A DNA stretch of 64,000 bases. Origin: JACVRW01 sp963771715. GTDB taxonomy: Bacteria > Actinomycetota > Thermoleophilia > Solirubrobacterales > Thermoleophilaceae. The notes beneath the pieces were generated by a model. The model did no database searches. It had not been told where the DNA came from and worked only from the letters and a program-made list of their open reading frames with translations. Made by a program: the position numbers and the translations under genes. Of the stretch, positions 1-12,598 are shown in pieces. Location: the NCBI GenBank assembly GCA_963771715.1, contig CAVYUQ010000023.1, forward strand, positions 1-64,000, in the 5' to 3' direction. How positions within the stretch are numbered: position 1 is the stretch's first letter; each line of letters opens with the position of its first letter.

Positions 1-10
1 CGCACCCGCC

Positions 11-691
11 TCAGGACGAGCCGTCGGTCACGGCAGGCTCAGCCGCCTTCGCGGTTGCTTCGGCCATCGTCACGACCTCCCTGAGGCGGGTCGTGACCGG
101 GTCACCGCCATTTCCCGCAGCGGGCCCGACCTTCGCCTCGAGGGCCTGCTCGGCCTTGACCTGGATCAGGCCTACCTCCTTCTGGATGATCTCCAGGCGT
201 GAGTTGCCCACGGCCCCGCGAGCCGCGATGAACTGCTCGATCAGCGTCCACACCGCGGGAGCGGCGAAGCCCGCCGCGACTCCCCATGCGAGGGTGTCTG
301 GGCGGGTCGCCAGCGACTCGAGGTACTTCGGCAGATCGCTCTGCTGCGACTCGCTCGCGTCCAGCACGCTGATGATTGCGATGAACGTGGGGGCGGCCAC
401 CGCGCCGGTGAGCATACGGCCGAGAAAAGCGATATCCGTAAGCGGTCCGAGCGGCGCAAAGGTGGGTTCGGCGGACCTGCGGCCCGCCTTGGCGCCCGAT
501 GGCATCTCCAGTCGCCAGCGGTTGCGGATCAGCTCGAAGCAGAGGCCTCCGACGGCCCCGGCGATGTACACGCGCGCCCAGACCGAGACATTCGTGGGTG
601 CGACGAGCTCGAGGAGAAGATACGGGCCGAATAGAACGAGGAGGCCGATCGCCCAGCTCCCGCCGGGCTTGGTCTTGCGGTTATTGGCCAT
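11..691 (-). CDS. Membrane protein of unknown function
   Basis: The 226-residue product is not recognised. It has about four hydrophobic segments (near residues 12-32, 38-55, 89-111 and 135-155). A charged, helix-prone and possibly coiled-coil C-terminus around residues 160-215 follows, rich in Glu, Ala and Lys. The start is the ATG at 691, and the stop lies only 10 bases from the window edge. It is transcribed away from the epoxide hydrolase at 833, leaving a 140-base divergent intergenic region. GC-rich codon use over the whole length supports it as real. No catalytic motif is visible, so no function is offered. Confidence 0.7.
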   Translation of the reverse strand: MANNRKTKPGGSWAIGLLVLFGPYLLLELVAPTNVSVWARVYIAGAVGGLCFELIRNRWRLEMPSGAKAGRRSAEPTFAPLGPLTDIAFLGRMLTGAVAAPTFIAIISVLDASESQQSDLPKYLESLATRPDTLAWGVAAGFAAPAVWTLIEQFIAARGAVGNSRLEIIQKEVGLIQVKAEQALEAKVGPAAGNGGDPVTTRLREVVTMAEATAKAAEPAVTDGSS

Positions 692-832
692 GTGACCGCT
701 CCTGTCTGCGAGTCCGCGACCGGTCGCTCAGCGGCCGATCGCCTTACCGGTCACGCTAGCCCAGACTGCTGTTCATTTCCACCAACTGGGTAAGTGTCGC
801 GTGGAGAGCCCGCGCCGTGGGAGGATGGTGCC

Positions 833-1712
833 GTGGCGGTGGGAGGCCTCCTGAGCACCGAACTGCGCGACGGCTATGCCGAGCTGAGCGACGTGCGGCT
901 CCACTACGTCGAGGCCGGCGATGGGCCGCTCGTCGTGCTGCTGCACGGCTTCCCTGAGTTCTGGTTCAGCTGGCGCCTCCAGATCCCCGCGCTCGTGGCG
1001 GCCGGCTTTCGGGTTGTGGCGCCCGACATGCGCGGCTACAACCTGTCGTCGCGCCCGTCGAAGGTCGCCGCCTACGACATCGACCGGCTGGCGGCCGACG
1101 TGCGTGACCTGATCCGCGAGCGCGGCGCCGAGCGTGCGCTGCTCGCCGGTCACGACTGGGGCGGGGCTGTGGCTTGGCTGACCGCGATGAACCACCCGGA
1201 GGCCGTGGAGCGCCTGGCTACCCTGAACGGGCCGCATCCGCGCCAGATGCTCCAGGGCCTGCAGAACTCCGCGCCAGCTCGCGAAGTCCTGGTACATGTT
1301 CTTCTTCCAGCTCCCATGGCTGCCCGAGCTCTCAGCGCGCGCCCGAGGCTGGTGGGGCTGGCGCCAACTGTTCCTGAACGAGGCCAGTCCCGGCGCGTAC
1401 ACACCGAAGGACATCGAGCGCTACGTGGAGGCGTGGTCCCAGCCCGGCGCGCCGACCGGGATGATCAACTTCTACCGGGCGGCGATGCGCCAGTCACCCC
1501 GCCGCGCGGAGGCGCGCATCCGCCCTGTAGTGGCGCCGACGCTCGTGATCTGGGGCGAGCGCGACCGCCACCTCGGCGCCGAGCTGGCCGAGCCAGAGCC
1601 CGCCGACGTGCCGAACCTCGAGCGCGTCGTCCGGCTACCCGAGGCGTCGCACTGGGTGCATCAGGACGAGCCCGAGCGGGTCTCCCGGCTGCTCGTGGAT
1701 TTCTTCAGCTGA
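833..1712 (+). CDS. Epoxide hydrolase, alpha/beta-hydrolase fold (one-base frameshift)
   Basis: This is a soluble epoxide hydrolase that would open epoxides to diols in the cytosol. The frame begins LRDGYAELSDVRLHYVEAG and carries the oxyanion motif HGFPEFWFSWR. The nucleophile-Asp elbow is GHDWGG, typical of epoxide hydrolases and haloalkane dehalogenases. The catalytic His is in ASHWVHQDEPERV near the C-terminus. I chose the GTG at 833 because GGGAGG lies at 819-824; an in-frame GTG also exists at 794. The frame breaks after AACTCC. Dropping the G at about 1271 restores a continuous protein of about 292 residues (RQLAKSWYMFFFQLPWLPE follows). This is probably an assembly error, because both halves are otherwise intact. 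Confidence 0.85.
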
Positions 1713-1722
1713 TCGCGGCGGC

Positions 1723-3660
1723 CTACGCCTGAGACGAGCGCTGGCGCGTGAGCTCGCGGCCCAGCGGCAGGTGTCCGATCTCGAGCCCCTGGTCCGCGCG
1801 GATCACGTGCATCACCGCGTTGATCAGGGCCAGGTGCGTGAACGCCTGCGGGAAGTTGCCGAGGTGCCGGCCCGAGCGCGGGTCGATCTCCTCGGCGTAG
1901 AGGCCGAGCGGGCTGGCGTAGGAGAGCAGCTTGTCGCAGAGGTCGCGCGCGCGGCGCACCTCGCCGATCTCGACCAGCGCCGACACGAGCCAGAACGAGC
2001 AGATCGCGAAGCTGCCCTCCTCGCCCTCGAGGCCGTCGTCGGTCTCGTCGGTGCGGTAGCGGAGGACCATCCCGTCCACGGTCAGCTCGTCCGCGATCGC
2101 GAGCACCGTCTTGACCACGCGCTCGTCGTCGGCCGGCAGGAAGCGCGTGAGCACGGTCAGGAGTACGGAGGCGTCCAGCGCGTCTGTGTCGTAGTGCTGC
2201 GTGAACACGCCACGCTCGTCGACGCCGTTCTCGAGGATGTCGGCCTTGATCTCCTCCGCGGCCGACTGCCAGCGCGCGGCGTACTCGAGCTCGCCGCGTA
2301 TCTCCGCGAGCCGCGCGCCGCGGTCCGCGGCCACCCAGCACATCATCTTCGACGACGTGAAGTGCCTCGGCTCGCCGCGGATCTCCCAGATGCCGCGATC
2401 CGGCTCGCGCCACTTCTCGAGCGCCCGCTCCACCTGTGTCCTTGACGATCGGCCAGATGCGGTCCGGGAGGTAGTTGCGCGACTTCGTGTGCAGGTAGAT
2501 CGAGTCGAGCAGCGCGCCCCAGACGTCGTGCTGCTCCTGCTTGTAGGCGCCGTTGCCCGACCCGGACCGGCCGCGCGTCCTCGTAGCCCGACAGGTAGTC
2601 GAGCGTGAACTCCGGAATCTCGCCCTCACCGTCGATCCGGTACATGATCTGGAGGTCGTCCTCCTCCTGCTCCGCGATGTCCGCGATGAAGTAGAAGAAG
2701 TCGTTGGCCTCCCAGTCGAAGCCGAGCGTGTAGAGGCCCCAGAGCATGAAGGTGGAGTCGCGGATCCAGCTGAAGCGGTAGTCCCAGTTGCGCTCGCCCC
2801 CGGGAGTCTCCGGCAGCGAGGTGGTCGGCGCCGCCACGAGCGCGCCGGTGGGCGCGTACGACAGCCCCTTGAGCGTGAGCGCGGAGCGCTGGAGATAGGT
2901 GCGCCAGGGGTGGTCGGGGAAGGTTCCCGTGGTCGAGCCAGTGCTGCCAGTGGTGCGCGGTCCAGACGAGCCGGTCGTACGCGTCCTCGTAGGTCGCGGG
3001 CGCCGGGTGCTCGGACCAGGAGAGCGCCACGTACAGCGTGTCGCCCTCCTTCATGAGCGTGCGCGCGGTGGCCCGCGGGCCCTCGAAGCCCATGTTCAGG
3101 TCGCTCGTGAGCCGCAGCTCCACGTCGGAGCCCTCGACGACGCAGCGCGCCTCGTGGTAGCCGGGGCCGGTGAACTCCCACTCGCCCTGCTTGCGCGCGT
3201 AGTCGAAGCGCGGGTCGCAGTCCATCGTCACCTGGAGCTCGCCGTTCACGCAGCGGATCAGCCGCAGCAGCACGTGGTCGGCGTCGTAGTCGGTGGGAGC
3301 GCGACGGTGGGTGTGCGAGCGGTCGTGCTCGTGGTGCCAGGGGCCGATCAGCAGCACGTCGCGCACGATGATCCAGCCGCCGCTGGTGCCCCAGCTCGTC
3401 TCGAGCACGTTGGTCCCCGGCAGGTAGCGGCGCGCCGCCGGCACGTCCACGTCGGCCGGCCCCAGCCGGAAGCCGCCGGCGTCGCGGTCGAGGATCGCGC
3501 CGAACACGCTCGGCGAGTCGAAGCGCGGCAGGCACAGCCACTCGACGTTCCCGTTCGGGGCCACGAGCGCGCAGGTCTCGCAGTCGGACAGGAAGCCGTA
3601 CTCGGCGATCGGCGGGAACGGGCTCGCGGTGATGCCCCGGTCGGGGGCCCACTCGGTCAC
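1723..3660 (-). CDS. Glycoside hydrolase family 15 (glucoamylase/trehalase type), three one-base frameshifts
   Basis: This is a GH15-family alpha-glucosidase of about 645 residues. It would release glucose from maltodextrins or trehalose; the substrate cannot be decided from sequence. The N-terminal beta-sandwich contains IAEYGFLSDCETCALV and WLCLPRFDSPSVFG. The (alpha/alpha)6 barrel contains NWDYRFSWIRDSTFMLWG, and the catalytic-base segment is LYAEEIDP followed by GNFPQAFTHLALINA. The GTG start overlaps the pgl stop. Three breaks are each repaired by removing one base: about 2922-2923, 2556-2558 and 2437. It is the last gene of the glucose operon, so it probably feeds glucose to the ROK kinase and G6P dehydrogenase. 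Confidence 0.85.
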
Positions 3661-4313
3661 AGCCGCGCCGCCGCGGCCGGGTCGAGCAGCGCCACGACCG
3701 GACCCTCGACGAGCGAACCCGGCGCGCGCGGATCCGGCGGGCCGCGGAACGCGCGCTCGACCGCCTCCGCCTTGTCCTCGCCCGTGACGAGGAACACGAT
3801 CTGCCGGCTCGAGTTCACCACCGGAAGAGTAAGCGTGATGCGCGGCACGAGCGGGGCCATTCCGGGCGTCTCGACGCCCACGACTCGCCGCTCGCGCTCG
3901 GCCAGGGCGTCGTCGCCCGGGAACAGCGAGCAGATGTGCGCGTCCGGCCCAAGGCCGAGCAGGATCAGGTCGAGCTCCTCGGGCCCGAACTCGGCGAACT
4001 CGCTCTCGTACGCGGCGGCGCCCTCGTCCGGGCCCAGCTCGCCTCGCATGCGGTGCACGCTGGCCCCCTCGACCTTCGACAGCAGCGCCTGCTCGGTCAT
4101 GCGGAAGTTGGAGTGCTCGTGGTCGGGCGGGACGCAGCGCTCGTCGGTGAACCAGATCTCCACGCCGGACCAGTCCGGCCGCACGGCGGCCACCCGCTCG
4201 TAGGCCGCGCGCGGCGTCGAGCCGCCGGTGAGCGCCACGTGGCCGTTCGCGGCCGCCAGCAGCTCGGCCGCGGCGCCGGCGGGGTCCTCCGAGATGCGGA
4301 TGTCGGCGTTCAG
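3657..4313 (-). CDS. pgl: 6-phosphogluconolactonase
   Basis: The product hydrolyses 6-phosphogluconolactone to 6-phosphogluconate, step two of the oxidative pentose phosphate pathway. Family signatures are VALTGGSTPRAAYERV near the N-terminus, WFTDERCVPPDHEHSNFRM and LLGLGPDAHICSLFPGD. The start is uncertain. The family's usual N-terminus (DIRISEDPAGAAAELL) is preceded by no ATG, GTG or TTG. The best candidate is CTG at 4313, which shares bases with the opcA stop (CTGA). An ATG at 4433 in the same frame would add an implausible Arg/Gly-rich extension inside opcA. The length from CTG, 218 residues, is close to the family's 230-260. It lies between opcA and the GH15 gene. Confidence 0.9.
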   Translation of the reverse strand: MNADIRISEDPAGAAAELLAAANGHVALTGGSTPRAAYERVAAVRPDWSGVEIWFTDERCVPPDHEHSNFRMTEQALLSKVEGASVHRMRGELGPDEGAAAYESEFAEFGPEELDLILLGLGPDAHICSLFPGDDALAERERRVVGVETPGMAPLVPRITLTLPVVNSSRQIVFLVTGEDKAEAVERAFRGPPDPRAPGSLVEGPVVALLDPAAAARL

Positions 4314-5395
4314 CGCAGCATCGCTTCCGCGCAGTCCAGCGCGCCGCTGTACGCCGGGTCGCGCAGCAGCGCCTGGCGGATGCCCTCCCCCAGGATCCCG
4401 CCCTCGCCGCGCGAGGCGCCCAGGATCGTCCACCGCATCTCGCGCCCCTTGGGGTCGCGCCGGCGCGCGCTCAGCCCGCCGGGGCCGCGGTCGAGCGAGA
4501 TCGTCACGCCCGACGCCGTGCCGATCTCGATCCCGGCCAGACCGGGCACGGCCTGCTGCGGGTCCGGCTCGAGCTTGAGCACCACGTCCTGGCGCCGGCC
4601 GCTCGCGTGGCCCCGAACCGCGCCGTTGGCGGGCATCAGCGTGCCGGACCCCCAGCCGAGGCGCGAGCCGAGCCAGCCGAAGAAGAGCACGCCCGCCACG
4701 CCGGAATCAGGGCGATGCCGGACCGTCACGGCGTCGATGCGGTAGAGCTCGGGGCGCCAGCGCGGCGGGTCGAAGGTGGCGGCCACGCGCTCGCGCCACG
4801 GCGTCGTGCGCAGCCACGCCAGGTCGACCACATACGCCTCCGCGGCCAGCTCGTCGGCCCGCCTGAGCGCACTCACCGGGTCGGGCTCGTTCACGGAGTC
4901 GATCAGCACCACCTGCGACAGGTGGAGGAGCGCGTCGACGGCCTCGGGGTGGCCGTGCGGCGACCACACCACGGTCGGAAGGTCGGTGACCACCAGCGGG
5001 TCGACGATCGTGTCGAGCTTCGCGAGGTGCTTCTCCCCCACCTCCACGATCACGCGCTCGCGCGTGAGCGCGAGGTCCCCGGGCTTGCGCTCGCCCTCGA
5101 TCGTCATCACCACCGACGCGTCGAGCGTCGTGCGGCCCGGCTCGACGGCGCAGAGGATCGTGCGCGACGCGTGGTAGCGCCCCACCTGCTCGAGCCGGTT
5201 CATGATCTCGCCGCGCCACTCGCGGTCCACGACCACCACGAGGTTCAGGACCCGCGCCGGCGCGTGGGCGTCGTCGCGCGCGTACTGCTGCTGCAGCAGC
5301 GTCCGCAGGGCCTCGTCGATGTCGCCCGGGGTCGTGTCCTGGGCGGACCAGACGGCGCCCTCGTCGGGAACCTCCGGCACCACCTTCGCCGCCAT
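4310..5395 (-). CDS. opcA: Glucose-6-phosphate dehydrogenase assembly protein OpcA
   Basis: OpcA (361 residues) is the partner protein needed for full G6P dehydrogenase activity in cyanobacteria and actinobacteria. Recognisable stretches are VWSAQDTTPGDIDEALRTLL near the N-terminus, RVLNLVVVV, ASRTILCAVEP, and DLPTVVWSPHGHPEAVDALL in the middle. The ATG at 5395 begins MAAKVVPEVPDEG, two bases after the corrected zwf stop (TAG, 5400-5398). In the raw sequence a single extra base in zwf runs the two frames together into one 867-residue frame. That fusion is artefactual because both the proper zwf end and a proper opcA start exist. Its own stop overlaps the start proposed for pgl. Confidence 0.92.
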   Translation of the reverse strand: MAAKVVPEVPDEGAVWSAQDTTPGDIDEALRTLLQQQYARDDAHAPARVLNLVVVVDREWRGEIMNRLEQVGRYHASRTILCAVEPGRTTLDASVVMTIEGERKPGDLALTRERVIVEVGEKHLAKLDTIVDPLVVTDLPTVVWSPHGHPEAVDALLHLSQVVLIDSVNEPDPVSALRRADELAAEAYVVDLAWLRTTPWRERVAATFDPPRWRPELYRIDAVTVRHRPDSGVAGVLFFGWLGSRLGWGSGTLMPANGAVRGHASGRRQDVVLKLEPDPQQAVPGLAGIEIGTASGVTISLDRGPGGLSARRRDPKGREMRWTILGASRGEGGILGEGIRQALLRDPAYSGALDCAEAMLR

Positions 5396-5397
5396 GG

Positions 5398-6913
5398 CTA
5401 GATGGCCCGCCAGCGCTGGCCGGGGGCGAGGATCGAGTTCGCCTCCTCGGGGCCGTGCGAGCCCGCGGGGTAGGTGGGCAGCGGGCCGATCGTCCTTCTC
5501 CCACGCCTCGAGGATCGGGTCGATGATGCGCCACTGCGCCTCCACCTCGTCGTCGCGGGTGAAGAGCGTGGCGTCGCCGCGCATCGCGTCGAGGATCAGC
5601 CGCTCGTACGCCTCGGGCGACTGCGAGAGGAACGACGTGCCGTACAGGAACTCCATGTTCACCGGCCTGATGCGCATGCTCGTGCCGGGGATCTTCGCGC
5701 CGAGCGAGATCGAGACGCCCTCGTTCGGCTGCATGGCGAGGATGATCTGGTTCGGCTGGACGCCGACGGAGCCCTCCGCCTGGAACGCCAGGTGCGGCAC
5801 CGGCTTCAGCGTCACGGCGATCTCCGTGAGCTTGCGCGCGAGGCGCTTGCCGGTGCGCAGGTAGATCGGCACGCCGGCCCAGCGCCAGTTGTCCACCTCG
5901 AGCCGCAGCGCCACGTAGGTCTCGGTCATCGAGTCGTCCGGCACCCCCTCCTCCTCGAGATAGCCGACGGCGTCCTTGCCCTCGGCCATGCCGGCCGTGT
6001 ACCTGGCGCGCACCACGGCATCCGGCGGAGGCGGCTCGACCGCGTGAAGGACCTTCACCTTCTCGTCGCGCACCTCGTCGGCGTCGAAGGTCACCGGCGG
6101 CTCCATGCACAGCAGGCTCAGGAGCTGGAGCATGTGGTTCTGGACGAGGTCCCGCAGCGCGCCGGACTCGTCGTAGTACCCCGCACGCCGGCCGATGCCG
6201 AGGTCCTCGCCGGCGGTGATCTGCACGTAGTCGATGAAGTTGCGGTTCCAGATCGGCTCGAACAGCCCGTTCGCGAAGCGAAACGCGAGCATGTTCTGGA
6301 CCGTCTCCTTGCCCAGGTAGTGGTCGATGCGGAAGATCTGGGACTCGTGGAGGACCGAGAGCAGCTCGCGGTTCAGGTCGAGCGCCTCGGCGAGCCGCGT
6401 GCCGAACGGCTTCTCGATCACCACCCGGACGTCCGACTCCGGGTGCTTGTGGAGCTTGTGCTCGCCGAGCTTCTTGACGATCAGTGCGAAGAAGTTCGGA
6501 GCGGTCGATAGGTAGAAGATGCGGTTGAACGCGATCCCCGCCTCCTCGTCGAACTCGCCGAGCTCCTGCTTGAGCCGCTCGAATACGGAGTCCACGTCGA
6601 ACGTTCCCGCCACGTAGCGGACGCGCTCGAGCAGCTTCTCGAGCACCTGGGGGTCCGGCGGGCGGCGCGAGTGCTGCTCGATCGACTCGCGCGCCACGGT
6701 GCGGTAGTCCTCGTCCGACATCTCCGAGCGCGAGACCCCGATCAGGTTGAAGCCCTCCGGGAGCGCGCCCTCGTGCGCGAGGTTGTAGATCGCGGGCAGG
6801 AGCTTGCGGTGCGCGAGGTCTCCGGTGCCGCCGAAGATCACGAGCGTCGTCGGGTGGACCGGCAGGCGCTCGAGTCCCTGGACGAGCGGGTTCTCCTCCT
6901 GGACGACCGCCAT
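5398..6913 (-). CDS. zwf: Glucose-6-phosphate 1-dehydrogenase (one-base frameshift near the 3' end)
   Basis: The enzyme oxidises glucose-6-phosphate to 6-phosphogluconolactone with NAD(P)+ and starts the oxidative pentose phosphate pathway. The nucleotide-binding motif FGGTGDLAHRKLLPAIYNL is near residue 28. The active-site signature RIDHYLGKETVQN and the substrate region EKPFGTRLAEALDLN follow. The native C-terminus reads PLPTYPAGSHGPEEANSI and ends GQRWRAI, but it is out of frame by one base. Removing one C (minus strand) at 5483-5485 gives a 504-residue protein ending in TAG at 5400-5398, the normal family length. The ATG at 6913 follows the gnd stop by four bases, and opcA follows at once. 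Confidence 0.95.
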
Positions 6914-6917
6914 GCGC

Positions 6918-7871
6918 CTACTCCGCGTGCGGCTGCTGCTGCGCCGCCGGGTCGGCGGCGACCACAGCGTGGCCGCCGAACTGGTTGCGCAGCGCGGCGT
7001 TCACCTTGGCCGCGAAGGCGCCGCGGCCGCGCGACGAGAAGCGCTCGTACAGCGACGCGGTGATCACCGGCGTCGGCACGCGGCGCTCGATGGCGTCCTC
7101 GATCGTCCAGCGGCCCTCGCCGGAGTCCTCGACGTAGGGAGCGATGTCAGCGAGGTCATTGCCCTCCTGCTCGAAGGCGCGCGCGGCGAGCTCGCACAGC
7201 CACGAGCGCACCACCGAGCCCTGCATCCACAGGTGCGCGATCTTGGCGTTGTCGAGCTCGTACTCGCAGGCGTCGAAGAGGCCGAAGCCCTCGGCGTATG
7301 CCTGCATCATCCCGTACTCGATCCCGTTGTGGACCATCTTCACGTAGTGGCCCGCGCCGGTCGGCCCGAAGTGGCCCCAGCCCGGCCCGTGCTCGTCGGT
7401 CGGCGGCGGGGCGAGCACGTCGAGGATCGGGCTGAGCCGCTCCACGGGCTCGTCGTCGCCGCCGACCATCATGCAGTAGCCCACGCTGATGCCCCACACG
7501 CCGCCGCTCGTCCCGACGTCCACGTAGTGGATGCCCTTCGGCCTGAGCAGCTCCTGGCGGCGCTTGTCGTCGGTCCAGCGCGAGTTGCCGCCGTCGACGA
7601 TCGTGTCGCCCTCGTCGAGCAGCTCGCCGAGCGTCTCGACCGTGCTCTCGGTGGGGTCGCCGGCGGGGACCATGATCCAGACCGTGCGCGGCGGGTCGAG
7701 CTTCGATACCAGGTCCTCCAGCGACGACGCACCGCTGGCCCCGTGGCCTTCGGCGGTCGAGATCGCCTCCTCGTGGTGGTCGAACACCACGCACTCGTGG
7801 TCGGAGTCGCGCTGGATGCGGTGCACCATGTTGGCGCCCATCTTTCCGAGGCCGACGAAGCCCAGTTGCAT
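6918..7871 (-). CDS. gnd: 6-phosphogluconate dehydrogenase, decarboxylating, short form
   Basis: The enzyme oxidatively decarboxylates 6-phosphogluconate to ribulose-5-phosphate. The Rossmann fingerprint GFVGLGKMGANMVHRI is at the extreme N-terminus. The catalytic region contains VDVGTSGGVWG and the lysine/asparagine site HYVKMVHNGIEYGMMQAYAE. At 317 residues this is the short, dimeric-type enzyme, not the 470-residue long form. Short forms are often NAD-preferring, but the cofactor is not settled here. The start codon overlaps the tal-pgi stop (TGATG). The gene sits between tal-pgi and zwf in the same operon, consistent with coordinated pentose phosphate flux. Confidence 0.95.
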   Translation of the reverse strand: MQLGFVGLGKMGANMVHRIQRDSDHECVVFDHHEEAISTAEGHGASGASSLEDLVSKLDPPRTVWIMVPAGDPTESTVETLGELLDEGDTIVDGGNSRWTDDKRRQELLRPKGIHYVDVGTSGGVWGISVGYCMMVGGDDEPVERLSPILDVLAPPPTDEHGPGWGHFGPTGAGHYVKMVHNGIEYGMMQAYAEGFGLFDACEYELDNAKIAHLWMQGSVVRSWLCELAARAFEQEGNDLADIAPYVEDSGEGRWTIEDAIERRVPTPVITASLYERFSSRGRGAFAAKVNAALRNQFGGHAVVAADPAAQQQPHAE

Positions 7872-10562
7872 CAGATCAACCCCCTGACCGACTCCGGCCC
7901 GTCGACCTCGATCCGCACCACCGGCAGCCCGTGCTCGCGCAGGGTCTGCATGTCACCGAGAGCCTGGGCGTTCTTCAGGTGCTCGAACGAGTAGCCGGCC
8001 TCGGGTATCTCGATGTCCTCCTCGGCGGGCTGGTAGAGCTGGATGAAGAGCCCGTTCGGCGGGCCGCCCTTGTGGTACTGCCCCGTGGAGTGGAGGTAGC
8101 GCGGGCCGTATCCGAACGTGGTGGTGCACTTCGTCCGCTCGCGCAGGGCCACCCGCAGGTCCGCGACCGCGGCGTCGAAGTCCTCCGACGGCGTCACGTA
8201 TCCGAGGATCGCGATGTAGTTCGGCGGCGCCGCGCCCGCGAGCAGCTCGTCGAGCGAGCCCGCGTCGAGCTCCGGCAGGCCCTGCTCGAGGATGCGCGCG
8301 GTGTTGTCCTTCGCCTCCTGCACGTTCGGCTGGTCGAACGGGTTGATCCCGAGCGCCCAGCCGGCCACGGCGGTGGCGAACTCCGAGTGGAAGAAGATCC
8401 GCCCGAGGTCCGCGGCGCCGCTCAGGATCCGCCCGGTGGTGGTGGGGTGGCCCGCACGGCCGAGTGCCTCGATCGCGGCGTCCAGCTCGGCGTCGGGCTC
8501 GTCCTCGTTGCGCAGGTAGGCGAAGACGCGGTCGTCGCCGTACACCTCCGGTGGCCCGATCGGCTCGTCGGCCACGGGGAGGATGCCCTTGCCGTGCTTC
8601 CCGGTGGACTCGGCCACCAGCTGCTCGACCCAGAGCCCGAAGCTCGAGATCGGGTCCGAGACCACATAGGTGAGCTTGTCGCGGCCGTGCTGGGCGAGCT
8701 CGCCCATCACGCAACCGAGCCAGAGGCCCGAGTTCGACTGCGGGGAGTCGAACTGCGCGCAGTTCTGCTCGGCCACCTGCGCCTGGTGGAGCATGGCCTC
8801 GATGTTCACGCCGGCGAGCGCCGCCGGCACGAGGCCGAAGTACGAGAGCACCGAGTAGCGGCCGCCGATGTCGGGGTCGTTCTCGAACACGTGCCGGAAG
8901 CCGCGCTCGCGGGCCAGCTCGCCCAGCGGGCTGCCCGGGTCGGTGACCGCGCAGAAGCGCGAGCCGTCGCCGCCGGTGCGCTCGTAGAAGTAGCGCATGT
9001 GCGAGAGCGTCTCGACGGTGCCGCCCGACTTCGAGGAGACGATGAACAGGGTCTTGTCGAGGTCCACCTGGCGCTCCACGTCACGCACCGCGCCCGGGTC
9101 GGTCGAGTCGAGCACGTGCAGCCGCATGCCATCCGGGCACCTCGCCGTACGAGCGCCGGATCACCTCAGGCCCGAGGCTCGACCCGCCCATGCCGAGCAG
9201 CACGGCGGACTCGAGCCCGTCGGCCTTGGCCGACTCCGCGAACTCGTGCAGCTCGCCGGCGTGCTCCATCATCTTCTCGCTGATCGCGAGCCAGCCGAGC
9301 CGGTTCCCGATCTCCGGCACGCCCGGGCCGCCCCAGAGCGACTCGTCGTGCGCCCAGATGCGCTTGGCCACGTTCTCGCGCTGAGCCGTCTCCACCCGCT
9401 CGATCACGGGCGGCTCGAGCTCGTCCGGGAGCGTCGCCTTGATCGTCTTCGGCCTGTTCGTGACGATTCCCTCGCGCGTCAGCTCGATGCCGCCGATCAG
9501 CGCGTCGAAGGGCTCCATGAACTTCTCGATCCCCTCGCGCAGCAGCTTGGCGGTCACGTCCTCCATGTCGATTCCGGCGGCGGCGAGCTTCTCGAGGTCC
9601 GCGGTCGGGTCCTGGTCCGCCGTGGCGCCGCTCACCTCGAGCTCCTCGGCACAGGCGTTCATGGTCGGCATCGGCATCGTGTTCACGGTGTCCGGCGCCA
9701 CGAGCGAGTCCACGTACTTGGTCTCGGGGTAGAGCGGGTCCTTCACGCCGGTCGAGGCCCACAGCGGCCGCTGCACCGGCGCGCCGGCGTCGCGCAGCGC
9801 CGCGAAGCGCTCGCCGCGGAACATCTCCTTGAAGCGCTGGTAGGCGGCGCGGGCGTTTGCGATCGCGGCGAGGCCGCGCAGCTCCTCGTGGCCGGATTCG
9901 GCGAGGCGCTTGTCCACCTCGGTGTCCACGCGCGAGACGAAGAAGCTTGCGACCGAGTGCACGTCGAGCGACTCGCCGGCCTCGAGGCGGCGCTCCATGC
10001 CGCGGACGAAGGCCTCGGCGATGGCGCTGTACGACTCGACCGAGAACAGCAGCGTCACGTTCACGTTGATCCCGGCCGCGATCGCGTCCTCGATGGCCGG
10101 CACGCCGGCCTCGGTGCCCGGGATCTTGATCATCAGGTTGGGGCGGTCCACCCGCTCCCAGTACTCGTGCGCCTGCTTGAGGGTGGCGTCCGTGTCGTGC
10201 GCGAATGCGGGCTCGACCTCGAGGGAGACGAAGCCGTCGGCGTGGTCGGCCTGGTCCCAGACGACGCGGAGCACGTCGCATGCGAGCTGGACGTCGAGGA
10301 TCGCTATCTCGTCGTAGATCTCGCGCGCGGACAGGCCCTTGGCGGCCAGCTCGGCTATCTGCTCGTCGTAGTCGGTCGAGCCGAGGATCGCCTTCTCGAA
10401 GATGGCCGGGTTCGAGGTGACCCCGCGCAGGGACAGCTCGCGCTCCAGCCGCTCCAGCTCCCCGCTCGTGATGAGGCTGCGGCGGATCTGGTCGAGCCAG
10501 ACACTCGTGCCGGCCGCGGTCAGCGCCGCGAGCCTCTCGTTCACTCCTGCGCCGACGCTCAT
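7871..10562 (-). CDS. tal-pgi: Bifunctional transaldolase / glucose-6-phosphate isomerase (one-base frameshift)
   Basis: The N-terminal transaldolase domain (about residues 1-365) transfers dihydroxyacetone units. Its Schiff-base lysine lies in NLMIKIPGTEAG, and SLRGVTSNPAIFEKAI is the family N-terminal signature. The C-terminal phosphoglucose isomerase domain has LLGMGGSSLGPEVIRRS, IVSSKSGGTVETLSHM and ALGINPFDQPNVQ. Tal-Pgi fusions are an established type in actinobacteria and some cyanobacteria, and the isomerase half here is incomplete without the fusion. The raw frame breaks just after YGEVPG. Removing the base at 9131 joins it to MRLHVLDSTDPG and gives about 896 residues. The stop overlaps the gnd start; tkt lies 11 bases upstream, and AAGGAG precedes the ATG. 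Confidence 0.93.
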
Positions 10563-10573
10563 CCTTGCTCCTT

Positions 10574-12594
<2,021 letters not shown>

Positions 12595-12598
<4 letters not shown>

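Noticed and set aside
1661..3652. A 663-codon minus-strand frame over the GH15 gene
   Set aside because: Mostly Arg/Pro/Ala-rich shadow; only the segment around 2440-2570 is the real protein, because of the one-base insertions in GH15.
2899..4203. Long plus-strand frame opposite GH15 and pgl
   Set aside because: Low-complexity shadow translation; the minus strand holds recognised enzymes throughout.
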